The notes below the pieces were generated by a model that had not been told where the DNA came from, ran no database searches, and saw nothing but the letters and a program-made list of their open reading frames with translations. DNA of 64,000 nucleotides from the NCBI GenBank assembly GCA_902729315.2, contig LR746264.1:7285878-7349877 (forward strand), in the 5' to 3' direction. The number at the start of each line of letters is the position of its first letter. The stretch's first letter is position 1. This stretch comes from Spirodela intermedia. Taxonomy: Eukaryota > Streptophyta > Magnoliopsida > Alismatales > Araceae. Made by a program: the position numbers and the translations under genes. This document shows, one piece after another, positions 33,956 to 46,430 of this stretch.

Positions 33956-34481
33956 AGTGGTATCAGAGTCAAATGTGTTGAGTTTTTAGAAAATGACATA
34001 TTATTCATTATTTTTTGTTCATCTTGGTATCATTTTTTATGCCTTGTCTTGAGAATGGATTAAGACGTCCACTATGGAAATTGTAAGGTTTAACCTTACC
34101 ATGGACGTACTAATGGGCCATAGGGCTGTGTACATGGGTCTATCAACTCTTCTTCTTCCATGCAGAGGAGTAGTGGTTTTTGCACACCTCTCTTCCTCTC
34201 TTTCTTGAAGGAAGATTTTCATTTGGAAATCAAGGGCTGCAGGAGGGGCCTGCTATTACTCTTTCCCCTTTATGTCATCAGATGGAAGGCTGGAGAGCAT
34301 TGGACGGTCCTTCTAGATGTTTGGATGTTGGAGGGCCCCAGAAGGCAAAGAAGAGGTGTAGGCCAATGTCAGAGGTTTCCAAAAGGTTTTGCCGGTGGCA
34401 GAGGGTTGTGGCGGCTTCCGCACACCCTTAACCCTTTTGGTTCTTCCTCTTCCTCTTATTAAAAGATGGGTGTAGCCCTTT

Positions 34482-36374
34482 TGATTTAGTATTTGTTTAA
34501 TAAATCACCTAAATTTAAAATTTATAAAACTAAAAAATACTACTTTTTAGATATTTAAAAGTATTTCTAAGTAAATATATCAATTATAATTTAATAAAAG
34601 TTTCAAAAATAGTAATTTTTTTCTAGATCAAACATAAGAATGTAATATAATATCAGGTAATATTTCAGAATTTTTCTCTAAGAATATAATTTTTTATGAA
34701 TTTTAGACTAAGAAATAAGAATGAAATATATTTAAAATTCACGAAAAAGAGAAATAAAGGTACAAATGTTAGGATGACATCAGCACCCTGATGAATGCGA
34801 CTTAGGTAGAAATAGAGTTTTGTTCGGTGATTCTTAGGTAGAAATGATTTAATTAGTCAAATTAAGATATATAAAAGCGAAAATAATTGTAATTGAATAC
34901 AGAATAATTTAGAAAATCTGAATCACACAAATTATCACAAAATAAAATGAAATTAAGTTGAAAGTAGGAAAGGTAGAGTTTTGGCCTCGTAACAGTGATC
35001 GTCAAAATTCTGTGTGTTCGAGAAGGTCATCAAATGATGTCCACAACCTCAAAGGTTCTCCTTAGACATGGACGATTAGAAGATTCACTAGATCTTCTTT
35101 TGAAGTCTAAAAAATGATGGTAGAAGTTAAACTAATTAAAAAATATTAAAACATAGTTTTGACATCGCGGCAGCGATGTCTTGATGATGCACCAAAATCT
35201 TGAGTGTTTGCGAGGATTGTCTTGTAGTGTCCACAACCTTGAAGACTCTTTTTAGACAAGACGATGTGAATAATCTCTAGATCTTCTTACAAAGTTTAGA
35301 AATCAATGAAATGAGTTGTCAATTCATCTCAAATGGCTGTCACCCGACAGAGTGAAAAAATGGTGACTCTACAGTTCTTTGATAGGTGTCACCCAATGAA
35401 GAAGAGTTGGAAGTAGGTTGGGTGTGTGTTAAGGAGTTTCATCTTCATGTTCGCGTAGTAAGAGAAGGCTCTTCATCACATCTAGTATGTTTTCAAGAGG
35501 TGACGACTCATCTCTCAATGAATCGTCCTCTTTTTGATGGTGACTTGTTTGTCAATCAATTGTAGATGATTTACTCAATAAATTCGTAATTTTTTATCAC
35601 AAATTATTTAATAATTTTAGTAAGGATGCTCTGTGAATCTTGTTATGAGATTTTTACCGATAATTAATCCTTTGCTAGCAACATGTAGGAAAGTCACAAT
35701 TTAATCATATAAAAAGAAATGAGTTTTAACTTTAGAAGGATTTAAACCCACGTCGGTCGCTTGCCATATGAGAGAGAGTGAATAAGTACTCAAATACCCT
35801 TATACATTGATGTCATCATGGTATATTGTTGTTATAAATAAGGGGTAATTTAGGTATTAAAATTGTTGAAAACAATCATGTAAGGTGTGACTGCCGATTT
35901 AGTCCCACATTAGTTATATGCCGAATGTTGAGACGAATATACAATAATACCATATTTAGAGGCAATGAGTCTATTTTTTGTATGTGTACGACCACTCCTT
36001 ACCTCACGTTTGGCTGGCCACTAATGACGTGGAGGAGGAATGATGCATATGCGCCCCCATCAGTCCATAGTCACTCAAGCCCTTGCTTGCGACTTTGCCA
36101 CAACTTTGCTTTTGACCTGCTTGTGGGCTTGGTTGGCCGACAAGTCCTCCCTTTTTCTATTTTTTATTTTATTTTATTTTTCTTCATTTATCTCAAAAAT
36201 AGGATTATAAAAGTTATATAAATTCATATAAAATCACATAATTAGTCAAAAATCACATTAACCAATTGAAAACCACTTTTTATAATTTAACACAAATATA
36301 AGTTTATTTATTATGAGTTAAGGCTAAAAATATATTATTTATTAATTATTAACTCATGATAATGATACTTATCA
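34482..36374 (-). mobile_element. ~1.9-kb solo LTR (family G1), copy 1
   Basis: An antisense copy in the leader of the copia element. The start is diverged (TGATTTAGTATTTG in place of TGACGTGACTTAGTC); the end is ...ACTCATGATAATGATACTTATCA. It is full length (1893 bp) and aligns along its length with the copy at 40754. It contains the ATTTAGTCCCACATTAG motif at about 35898. No convincing target duplication remains. Confidence 0.8.
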
Positions 36375-37384
36375 AGGTGCGATCGCTATAGCTTTGTTTT
36401 TCGAATGGGAGGCCATTAAGGGTCAACTGTTCTAAGCCCTAGGGCATCAAAATGACCCAGTATTCTGCTTCCTCTTTGGACTGAATCCTTTGTGTGATGG
36501 TTCATGTGTCGGTCCACCATGTGAAATGGCCACACCATTTTTGGTGTGTGCTAGATGGGAGAGGAAACATCATGCAATAGTTTGTATACGATGCAAGCCG
36601 ATTTCTAGGTGCACGACTCAGCTTGTGCCAATTCGGGTGATCAGCTCAACACGAGTTAGATAGCTAGAACGGTGTGCTGTGCCAGTTAGCTTAGATGGCA
36701 CATCAACTTAGCGTAAGTCGATCTAGTTAGTTAACATGCTATAGTAACGATGTCATAATGATGACATCAACATTTGACCAGTTGACATCATACCCATAAA
36801 ATTATTTATTTCAGATGTCATTTTATTTTTGAAATATTATTGATGATTTTATTTCAAAATTATTTATAAAGTTATTTAAATTTTTTAATATTTTTATATA
36901 CATTGAGTATAGTCAAATGTCAAATAACTATCACGATTCAAATCATGGTACATGTTTGATATTTTAGAATTATTACTTGAAGCAATATCTGACTAAAGTA
37001 AGCTTTCTTGTGGATATTAATTTTTCTAACATATGTGATGTTGTGTATGTGATTTTGTAAATACTAACTGACCCAAAGAAAAGTTTAGTATGTTACAAAT
37101 TATATACATGTGACAATTATTTAATAATAAATATGTGGCAATTTTTTGATATTTTCATGTGAATAATAAGTCAGTCCAAAGAAAGGCTTATTATTTGACA
37201 AAAAATTGCTATCAATATTTATATGTCACACCAAGATATTACTTGTAATTAATATTACTATCTAAAGATAAAGGATTAATGTTGCACTTAGTATCTTGTG
37301 ATGTGATGTATCATTATTTAAAAATCAAGTTACTTTTGTGAGCTTTATATTATTTTTGTATAATTTATTATTATTATTTTTTTC
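36375..37384 (+). mobile_element. copia leader, untranslated part
   Basis: Sequence between nested LTR copy 1 and the first recognisable gag codons. No ORF is recognised. By position it is the untranslated leader of the copia element, possibly with further unrecognised insertions. Confidence 0.5.
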
Positions 37385-38110
37385 TACCCAGACAAACTCT
37401 ATTCTTATGTTAAATGGCACCAACTTTATGACATGAAAATAGAACGTTATAATAGTTTTTGGTTATATGGATCTAGACATTACATTAAGGGGAAATCATC
37501 CCACATGATAAAAGAGATATGAATAAGTAGACCGATCGAATTGTATGAGTTTTATAATCATGAAGCGTGCTATTTCAAAAGCCTTCAAGGACACTATTTA
37601 AAGTGGCCACTACAACAAGAGTTTTTCTTAAAGAACAAGAGAAAAATTTTGCTAAGAATGATAAAGTTGAAACAAATATGATCTTAACAAAACTTATCTC
37701 TATAAAATATAAAGAGAAGAAAAATATAAAGGAGTACATTCTTGAGATGTCTCATCTTGCATCAAAATTAAAGACACTAAAGTTAAAGGTATCGAAAGAT
37801 TTTCTCATGAACTTAATTTTGATTTCTCTTCCTACATAATTCAGTCAATTTAAGGTGAGTTATAGTTGTCAAAAAGACTAATGGTTCTTAAATGAACTCA
37901 TACCACATTGTTTGTAAGAAGAAAAAAGGTTGAAACAAAATAGGCATGAGAGTACTCTTTTTGTCATGAACTCTAGAAATAAAATCAAGAAAAGATCTAT
38001 GATCAATGAAGATGTATGTGAATCATCACTAAAGAAACAATAAATAAAGATAAGGAATCTACTTGTTTCTTTTGTAAGCATAGTGGGCACATGAAGAAAG
38101 ATTGTAATAA
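37385..38110 (+). pseudogene. copia gag with CCHC zinc knuckle
   Basis: The translated frames resemble UBN2-type copia Gag: a segment like LNGTNF at the start, FAKNDKVETNMILTKLISIK and KEYILEMSHLASKLKTLKL in the middle, then a retroviral-type zinc knuckle CFFCKHSGHMKKDC (38064-38105; CX2CX4HX4C) for nucleic-acid binding. Several stop codons and frame changes interrupt it. Confidence 0.85.
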
Positions 38111-38559
38111 ATAATATCATACTTGAAAGATCGTACAAAGAAAAGTAACCTTCTCACTTTAGTTTATTTAGAGGTTAATTTAACTCCTATACTCTTGTAC
38201 ACATGGTAGATAGACTTTGGTACTACAATTCACATAAGTATGTGTATACAAGATTGTCTCTATTGTCGCAAGGCAATTGATAATAAATGATACATCTATT
38301 CAAGCGATGACAATATAGTAGTGGTAGAGATAATAAGAACATTTAGGTTATTGTTAAAGACTGGTCACTCTTTATATTTGATTGAGACTTATGTTGTTAC
38401 ATCTTTTAGATGAAACTTGATTTTTGTTTCTAATTTAGACAAATTTAGTTATGATTGTCTATTTAAAAATAAAAATTATAGTCTTTTTGATAATTTAGAT
38501 TGTATTAGTATCGATGTCTTATCAAGTCATGATAACCTATACTTACTTAACATAATAGT

Positions 38560-39330
38560 CCCTTATAATGAAATCCTACATATCAATTCAAGGAGTACTA
38601 AGAAACTTAATCAATGAGAATTTTGCTTCATTATAGAACAAGAGATTATGTCATATATCTAAAAAAAGAATTAATCAACTTGTATCTAATAATTTTTTTG
38701 ACTCACTTGATTATAAGAATTTTGACACTTGTGTCAAATGTATTAAAGAGAAAAGAATGAACATAAAGAAAACAAGTGTCAATTGAGTTTCAGATGTCTT
38801 AAAATTAATACATATGGATATTTGTGAACCATTATCTACGACTCTTAAAATAGTCAACAATATTTTATTACATTCATAGATGATTATTCTCGATTTAATT
38901 ACTTAGATTTTATTTATGAGAAGTCTCAATCACTGGATGTGTTCAATAAATATAAGACCAAAGTTAAGAATCAACTCAACAAATGGATTAATGTCATCAA
39001 ATCAGATTGTGGTGGTAAATACCACTATATAGATGATGGATTAGGTGAACAATATTTATGACTTTTTGCTAAATTCATAGAGGAGTGTGACATCATCCCA
39101 CAATACACCATGCTAGAATCTCTTACCATGAATAATATTGTTGAATGAAAATAAAATGCTTAAAGATATGGTAAGAAGTATAATTAGTTAATCTACCTTA
39201 TCATATAACTTATGGGGATAAACACTAAAGATTACAACTTATTTGTTTAATCGGATTTTAACTAAGTCAATTGTTAAAACTCATGAGATTTGGATGGACA
39301 ATAAATCTAGTTTAAAATAAATCTAGTTTT
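38560..39330 (+). pseudogene. copia GAG-pre-integrase and integrase core
   Basis: The zinc-binding half ends in TCVKCIKEKRMN near 38730. The catalytic core follows with FIDDYSRFNYLDFIYEK and KSDCGGKYHY, the latter covering the second acidic position. In-frame stops are present, so the enzyme is dead. Confidence 0.8.
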
Positions 39331-39849
39331 AACTAAAGTAAAACCTTATAGACCTAATGAAAGAACAACTAGCTCTAAAATATTTAGTTGCTACTTTGTT
39401 GGACACCCAAAAAGGTCTAGGGGGGATAAGTTTTATAATCTTACTACTAAGGTTATTTTTGAAATGAAAAATACTTATTTCTTTGAGGATGTTGAGTTTA
39501 TAGGAGGAAGATTAGAGACATTATTTTTGAGAAATAATATGTAAATATTACCTTTATTTTTATTGATAATGATCTTGATGACACCATCTTGATTAATAGT
39601 GATCAAGAAGTAACTTCAGATCAAAATAATGTCATCATGTCTCTCACTTTAGAACAATAAACTCAACATATTTAAAAATCAATACTATTAAGAAGATCTA
39701 TTAGAGAGAGGTAATATGATTTCATATAAATATATTATATTTCTTTTAAAATATGAGTCTGGCATCGGAGTAATAGAAGATGATCCTATCAACTTCTATC
39801 AAGTCATATAAAGTTCTAATTCTCATAAGTAGATCGATTCTATGAATGA

Positions 39850-40753
39850 AGAGATTAAATCCATAAAGGACAATGACTTATGAGATTTTGTCTTATTATC
39901 TAAAAGTGCGTAGCATATTAGTTGTAATTAGATATTTAAAACTAAAAGAGATTTACAAGGTAATGTGGAAAGATATAAAATTCGTCATGTCGCTAGGGGA
40001 TCACTCAAAGACAAGGTATCGACTATATAGAGACTTTTCTTTGATTTCATTGAAAGACTCTTTTAGAATAATAATAACATTAGTAGCTCATTTTGATCTT
40101 GAGTTACATTAAATAGATGTAAAGAATGTGTTTCTCAATGGTGACATTGATGAAATGATATATATAGTGTCATAAAAAAACTTTATATCTGAAGACTCAA
40201 AGAAAATGATACGTAAATTAAAAAAGTCTATCTATGGGTTAAAACAAGCTTCTTGTTAGTAGTATCATAAATTTAATTTAGTTATCATCTCATATGGTTT
40301 TGAGATGAATATAAGTAATGAAAGTATATATCATAAGCTTAGTGAGAGTAAACATATACTTTTGATTTTATATGTTGATGACATATTACTTGTTAGTAAT
40401 GATATAGACTTATTTTATGACACCAATTTTTTTTATCAAAGAATTTTGAGATGAAGGATCTTGTTGAAGTCTCTTTTATATTGGGCATTGAGATATATTG
40501 AGATCGGCCTCGAAATATCTTAGGGTTGTCATGAAAGAGCTATATCGAGAAAAGATTTGGTATGTAAGGATTTAAACCTAATGATATCCTTATTACTAAA
40601 TGATATAAGTTTAGTCTTAATCAGTATCCTAAGAATGATTATGAGGCTAAAGAGATGTAGAATATTCTTTATACATCATCCATATGAAGCCTTATTATAT
40701 ATATAGTATTTTCAAAAAATCATCTACTAATAGTAGATCATTTGGACATATAT
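39850..40753 (+). pseudogene. copia reverse transcriptase fragment
   Basis: Copia RT signatures: DVKNVFLNGDIDEMIY, KLKKSIYGLKQAS and the active-site block LYVDDILL (about 40367-40392). Stops occur between the blocks. It is cut by the nested solo LTR at 40754. Confidence 0.85.
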
Positions 40754-42658
40754 TGACGTGACTTAGTCATTGTATAATAAATTATGCAAGTTTAAAAACT
40801 AAAAAAATACTAATTTTTAGATATTGAGAAATATTTTTGAACAAATAAATCAATTATAATTCAATAAAAGTTCCAAAAATAGTGATATTTTTTCAAGTCG
40901 ATCACAAGGATGCAATATAATGTTGAATAATATTTCAAAATTATTTTCAAAGAATATGAGTTTTTATAAATTTCAGAGTAAGAAATAGAAGTAAAATATA
41001 TTTAAAATTCATGAAAAGAGAAATAAGGGTGCAAACGTCAAGATGACGTCATTGCTTGATGAATGTGAATTGGGCAGAAATAGAGTTTTACTTGGTGATT
41101 CTTACGTAAGCAATTATAGATGATTTAATTACTCAAATTAAAATTTGTTAAAGTCAAAAAAAGTGTAATTGAATGAAGAGTAGTTTGAAAATTTTAAATC
41201 ACATAAATTATCACTAAATGAAGCAAAATTAACTTGAAAGCAAGAAAGACAGAGTTCCAGCCTCACGACAATGATCGCCAAAATTCTGTGTTCAGAAGAG
41301 ACATTGAACGATGTCCACGGCCCCGAAGAGTCTCCTTGGACATAGATGACCTGGGCATTCACTAGATCTCTTTTTGAAGTCAAAAAAATAATAGTAAAAG
41401 TTAAACTACTTAAAAAATAGTAAAACAGAATTCCAACATCGCATTGGCGATGTCTAGAATCCTGAGCGTTTGGGAGAATTGTTGTGTAGTGTCTACGGTC
41501 TCGAAGGCTCTCCTTAAATAAAGATGACGTAGATAATTTTTAGATCTTCTTGCAAAGTCTAGAAATTAATGAAATGAGTCGTCGAATCGTCTTCGATGGC
41601 TGTCACCTGGTGAAGCGATAAAATGACAACTTTGCGGCTCTTTGATGGTTGTCACCTGACGAAAAGGAGCTGGATGGAGGTTGGGCGTGTGTTAGAGAGC
41701 TTCATCCTCAGGTCTGTGTAGTAAGAGGAGGCTCTTCATTACATTCGATATACTCTTAGGAGGTGGTGACTCATCTCTCAATGGATTGTCCTCTTCTCGA
41801 TGACAACTTGTTTGTCGATCAATCAGAGATGATTTACTCGATGGATTCGTGATCTTTTTATCATGAATTATTCAACAATTTTAGTAATGATACTCCACAA
41901 ATTGCGTTGATGAGATTTTTACTGTTGATTGAGTGATTTGGTGGCTTAATTCTTCACTTGTAATTTGTAGGAAGGTTGCGATTTAATCAGATAAAAATAC
42001 GAGTTTTGGCTCTAATAAGATTCAAGCCTGCGTCGATCATCCACCTACATGAGAGAGATTGAAATAAGTATTCTAATGCCCTTATAAAAAGACATGATCA
42101 TGGTATATTACTGTTATAACTAAGGAGTAGTTTAGGTAATAAAATAATCAAAATTATTTCAAGAAAGGTGTGACGTGGGTTTAGTCCCACATTGGTTGTA
42201 CGTCAAAATTTTAGATTAATATATAGTAATATCACATTTAAAAGCAATGAGTCCCTTTCTCGTATGTGTATGACCACTCCTTGCCTCATAGCTAGTTGGC
42301 CACCGGTGACGTGGAAGGGGAGTGATGCACATGTGTCTCCATCAGTTCGTAGTTGCTCGAGCCCCCACTCGTGGCTTCACCTCGATTGTGCTTCCAACTT
42401 GCTTGCAGGCTCAATTGATTAATAGGTCCCCCCCTTTTTCTATTTTTTATTTTATTTTAATTTTCTTTATTTATCTAAAAAATAGAATTATAAAATTATA
42501 TAAATTCACAAAAAATCACATAATTAGTCAAAAAATCACATTAATCAGCTAAAAACCACTTTTTATAATTTAACACAAATATAAGTCTATTTATCATGAT
42601 TTAAAGCTAAAAATATATTATTTATTAATTATTAACTCATGATAATAAAGACTTTTCA
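40754..42658 (-). mobile_element. ~1.9-kb solo LTR (family G1), copy 2
   Basis: The best-preserved antisense full-length copy (1905 bp), starting TGACGTGACTTAGTCATTG and ending ...ACTCATGATAATAAAGACTTTTCA. It interrupts the copia element between RT and RNase H, whose reading resumes immediately after (LTYKKSDHL). It contains the GTTTAGTCCCACATTGG motif at about 42179. No protein-coding content. Confidence 0.85.
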
Positions 42659-43190
42659 TATATGCTCACATATAAGAAATCGGATCATTTAAAGATCATC
42701 GGGTATTCAGATTTTGAATTCGTTAGATGTACTAATAACATATGATTTATTATGGGTTATATCTATGTATTAATTGGAGGAGTTATATCATAGAAGAGTG
42801 CTAAATAGATACTCATAGCTTCTTCTACTATAGTAACAGAATTTATAGCATGTTATGAGACATCAAATCATAAAATTTGATTGAAAATTTATGTCACAAG
42901 GTTGCAAATTCTAGATGAAATTGAAAGACCATTAAAGTTATTTTGAGACAATAAATTAGACATTATGTTTTCTAATAATAATAGGAGCTTGGCAAAGTCT
43001 AAACATATAGACATCAAGTTCTTAATTGTTAAGAAAAAAGTTTAGAGTGACCAGATGTCTATAGAGCATATTTGGACAAACTCCATAATAATAGATCCAT
43101 TTACTAAGAGACTCTCACCAAAACAAATTCACAAGCATATTACTCAAATGGGTGTAATACCTTATGAAGATATGTAGCTTCAATAGGAGT
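42659..43190 (+). pseudogene. copia RNase H domain
   Basis: The frame contains LTYKKSDHLKIIGYSDFEF, then ILIASSTIVTEFIACYE and SIEHIWTNSIIIDPFTKRL, the classic copia RNase H and C-terminal segments. Stops interrupt it. It is the continuation of the RT fragment ending at 40753. Confidence 0.85.
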
Positions 43191-43585
43191 TTATATTTTT
43201 ATGCTCATATATATACACATATACTTTGACTATTTCTTGTATGAAAAAAAGTTATGATTATTCTCACTTTGAATGTGGTTATTTGATTTCCCTTGAGAAT
43301 AACGATGACTAAGTTAGAAATATACATGTATGAGTCACATTTCATGTAATTTTCATACTATCCATCCATACTTGTTCTATGTCATTCATTACATCGATAT
43401 ATGTGATTATTATTGGGTTCAGTCACATGAAAAAAATGTGAATAAAAAACTCCTTTAGTTCTATATTAGTATAATGATAGACGTGATTGTTGAAGATATC
43501 TTTGCCAATGATAGTCGAATTTTGAGCTCAAAAGGATATGATGTATAATATCAAGTTATCATATATATTTTGTCAAAGTAGAAGA

Positions 43586-44028
43586 TTATTAGAAATCTCA
43601 ATGTGAATAATTATATAATATGAAATGTACATTATGAGGCTATCATTGAATTAATTCTACTTAAAGTGATTAATTAGAGTTTAAATATTTAGAATTTAAA
43701 CCACTCTCATAAGTATGAGTATAAATATAAATATATGTAGAGACTAGGTCTTATTCTAATTTTATGATAAACTAAATTAAAAAATGACACCAAGAGGCTA
43801 ACCACCACTTGTCTTAAATAGGGGGTCATGGTCTTTGGGTCGCACATTATGAGTCAATCTTAGAGAATCTCATTTCTTTAGAACAAGTCATTAGACGACT
43901 CCCTTATGCTGATCCAAAAGGTTATCATCATACTTATGCCTTCATAGATTCATGTATGTTTCTATTCTATTCTCATTGTATTTTATCATTCTCCATCTAT
44001 CTCAACACTAGATCATTTAGATTCAACA
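43586..44028 (+). repeat. copia 3' LTR
   Basis: Preceded by a purine-rich stretch (CAAAGTAGAAGA) expected of a polypurine tract. Similar to the 5' LTR at 33587 but ~80 bp longer in the middle. Confidence 0.8.
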
Positions 44029-45600
44029 TTATCTCATCTAGGGGCCATTACCCAATGCATGTACCTCTCTTTTGTCGATGATGAGAGGTTTGATTAGGAT
44101 TTATGGGGTAAAACCCTTCAAGATCTGTACAACGTAGGCGTAGGGAAGATCATGGTGGCAGGCCAGCCCTCTGGGCTGCATTCCTCATGTGATGTGTGAG
44201 GCCTTCGCTAGCAGGGGGTTGGACACACAAGGTGGTGTATATAAAGTCCACGAGCTCTCTCTTGAGTATAGCATCAGCCTCTTGGCAGGTTTCTCCGATC
44301 TCAACTCCCACCTCCCTAGTGCAGGGATCATCTTCTGTGACATCTACACATGGATGATGGGAATTATTTTCAAATCGGTCACCTACAATATGGGATAAGA
44401 TAACTCTTTGTCTCTCTCTTTGTCTCTCTCTCTCTCTCTCTCCATATAGTGACCCATTCAAGCTCTACATAGACCTTCAAGGTAGAGAAGGATTTGTTGA
44501 TGAGAAGAGGGTGTGCTGTGGCTTGGGTTGTATGGGAGATGGTGGGTTGCTTGGTGGTAGAATTAGTATGTGGGGAGCCGTCGACGAAGGTGTGGTGGGA
44601 TTTCTACTGTTTAAAAGAAATCTCAATATGTACTTGTGGAATACTACTCACATAATTCATCCAACGTGAAGTGGGAAAAAAGAAAATCATCAACTTACAA
44701 CAAGAGTACTAACACAAATAATTTACATGATTTGGAGGTCGGACTTTTAGTTTAAGCCGAGAACAAAGCTCCACTAAATGAGACAAAGCTATAGAAAAAC
44801 TCTCACAAGGAAACTCAAAGAGTAAATCCTTGATCTTGATCCTCAAAAGTACTCACCAAAAGCCTAGAGAACAGATCCCTTATCTTAGCCCTCCAAACAC
44901 TTAGCACCTAGTAAGAGATTAACCTTTAAAATATCTCCTAAGATCTTCTCTAATGGGATTATATGAGGATAATTTAAATGGGAGGAGTGACCCTCTAGGT
45001 AGGTGGAACTTTCTTGGGAAATGTACATAACAAAAATCTTGAGAAATTGTACACTATGTCATGGTATTGAGAAGTGCACTACATGAGGTTGTTTTCATTG
45101 AAGTACTCAGCTGAGCCACTTTCTCTTGTCCTCTTGAACTAGTTTGGTCATTATTAGGGTATTCTCATTTCACCCAATCCGACCACAAATGGGCTGTTCT
45201 CATCCTTAAGAATTGATCTTTGAATAAGATATTTTTCCCTCACAAATGAGGGCTCTTCTCCTTCGTGCATTTAATGTTGAAATTAATGGGCCTTTTTAAT
45301 ATGTGAGCCACATTAACCAACCATTGTGAACAAGCTTCTTGGCAGCTGGTTGTGGACATGGGGCCACCGTGATTCATAGTCCTGAAATTTTGGGTGAGCT
45401 CATTTCGTACTCCTTGTTGATTGACCAAAGTCTTCTCTCATTCATCTTATTCAAAGTGAAGACTTGTGCAGGTAGTGACTAGGATTTAGGAGAGAAAATA
45501 AACTCGTTCATTCATTTTCATATTGGTTCTTCAAGTTTATATTGGGAAACATATAGTTCACATAAAAATAAAAATAGACTATTGAAAAAAGGTAAACAAA
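44029..45600 (+). pseudogene. GDSL-B pseudogene, exons 3-4 and 3' flank (right part)
   Basis: Resumes after the copia element with the end of intron 2. Exon 3 (about 44105-44392) is clearly similar to the intact copy: AGVGSLGCTP-like start with a frame break, then DTQGGVYKVHELSLEYSISLLAGFSDLNSHLP and IFCDIY. Intron 3 keeps its CT microsatellite. Exon 4 starts near 44489 (EGFVDEKRVCCGLG) and runs to the VVGF-like part near 44607, is interrupted by an insertion, and resumes near 45325. The 3' flank matches the intact gene to about 45590. Stops, frame breaks and insertions make it nonfunctional. Confidence 0.85.
44608..45322. mobile_element. ~0.7-kb LTR-like insertion in GDSL-B exon 4
   Basis: Foreign sequence between the two halves of exon 4, starting TGTTTAAAAGAAATCTCAA. 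Part of it (GTGAAGTGGGAAAAAAGAAAATCATCAA and the following ~250 bp) resembles the sequence at about 62214-62460 next to the second copia remnant, so both may be LTRs of one copia family. No coding potential. Exact ends are uncertain. Confidence 0.55.
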
Positions 45601-45639
45601 TGCTGCCCATTTAATGGGTTGCCTACTGAGCAGTTAGAG

Positions 45640-46430
45640 ATGCTAGTGTGACGACTTTGAATCATTTGGACATGCCACACCTTGCTGAAAATTATAGAGG
45701 TTTCTTCTATAAGTACTGTGTTGCTCACCAAAGAGATCAATCGAGAAGCAAATAGACGACATCTTTTGAGTTGAGGAGGATAACTTGACCACTTGCCAAA
45801 GGCCTTGAGTGCATCAAAGGGAGGAAAGAATGAGCTTGTCGAATGCTAGAGGCCTTGATCGCACAAAGAGAGGAAAAAATAGATGCCATAATTACAATTA
45901 TATTTGGGTTTTTATGTTACATGTGATGATAATTGATAATATCTATTTTACTAAATAATAATTAATAATATCATTTATATCCAAAAGGTGGTTGTGAGCT
46001 CACTTAATATCCAATAGTTGTATGCTGGTTCACTTATGTTCCTTGTCACATGACACTTTCAACATCGTTAGATCGAACAATTGCTTTCCACCAGACTTGA
46101 ACACGTGATAATTATTTAGTCCCATATTAGAAGATGTCGTAGAGAAAATGAGTATATTAATTAAACATGAATAAGCCCTTCGATAAGTTCCTAATCTAGG
46201 CATTGTTATTGGTCATGGTAGATAGTTGTTTTGCAGCCCACTATGATAAACAACAAATATATAAAAAATATAATATATTATTTATTTGTTAAATAATTAA
46301 TATTTTTTTAAAAAGTGAAAACATGTTTACTCCTTTAAAATTTGACTTCCTAATTCAACAATATATTTCTGCATTTCTTCTCAAAATTAACACATGAACA
46401 TACATAAAAAGATAATTTAAATACCAAAGT
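45640..46430. repeat. dispersed repeat family C, copy 1
   Basis: Aligns along several hundred bases with 58270-59290. Shared blocks are GCCAAAGGC(C/A)TT, GGAGGAAAGAA, ATAATTGATAATAT, a TAGTCCCA(C/T)AT-like motif (46118), AATCTAGGCAT and TTGCAGCCCA(C/T)TAT. No ORF. The element type is unknown to me. Confidence 0.65.

Larger units (their letters stand above)
33587..44028 (+). mobile_element. Ty1/copia LTR retrotransposon, degenerate, with nested insertions
   Basis: An element inserted in exon 2 of GDSL-B. 5' LTR 33587-33955 and 3' LTR about 43586-44028 share most of their length (for example AATCTCAATGTGAATAATTA at the start and ATTCAACA at the end); the 5' copy lacks ~80 bp. A primer-binding site like the initiator-Met tRNA end (TGGTATCAGAG) begins at 33958. 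In order: gag, CCHC knuckle, integrase, reverse transcriptase, RNase H, i.e. copia order. Many stops and frameshifts make it inactive. Two ~1.9-kb solo LTRs of another family are nested in it (34482-36374 and 40754-42658). Confidence 0.9.
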
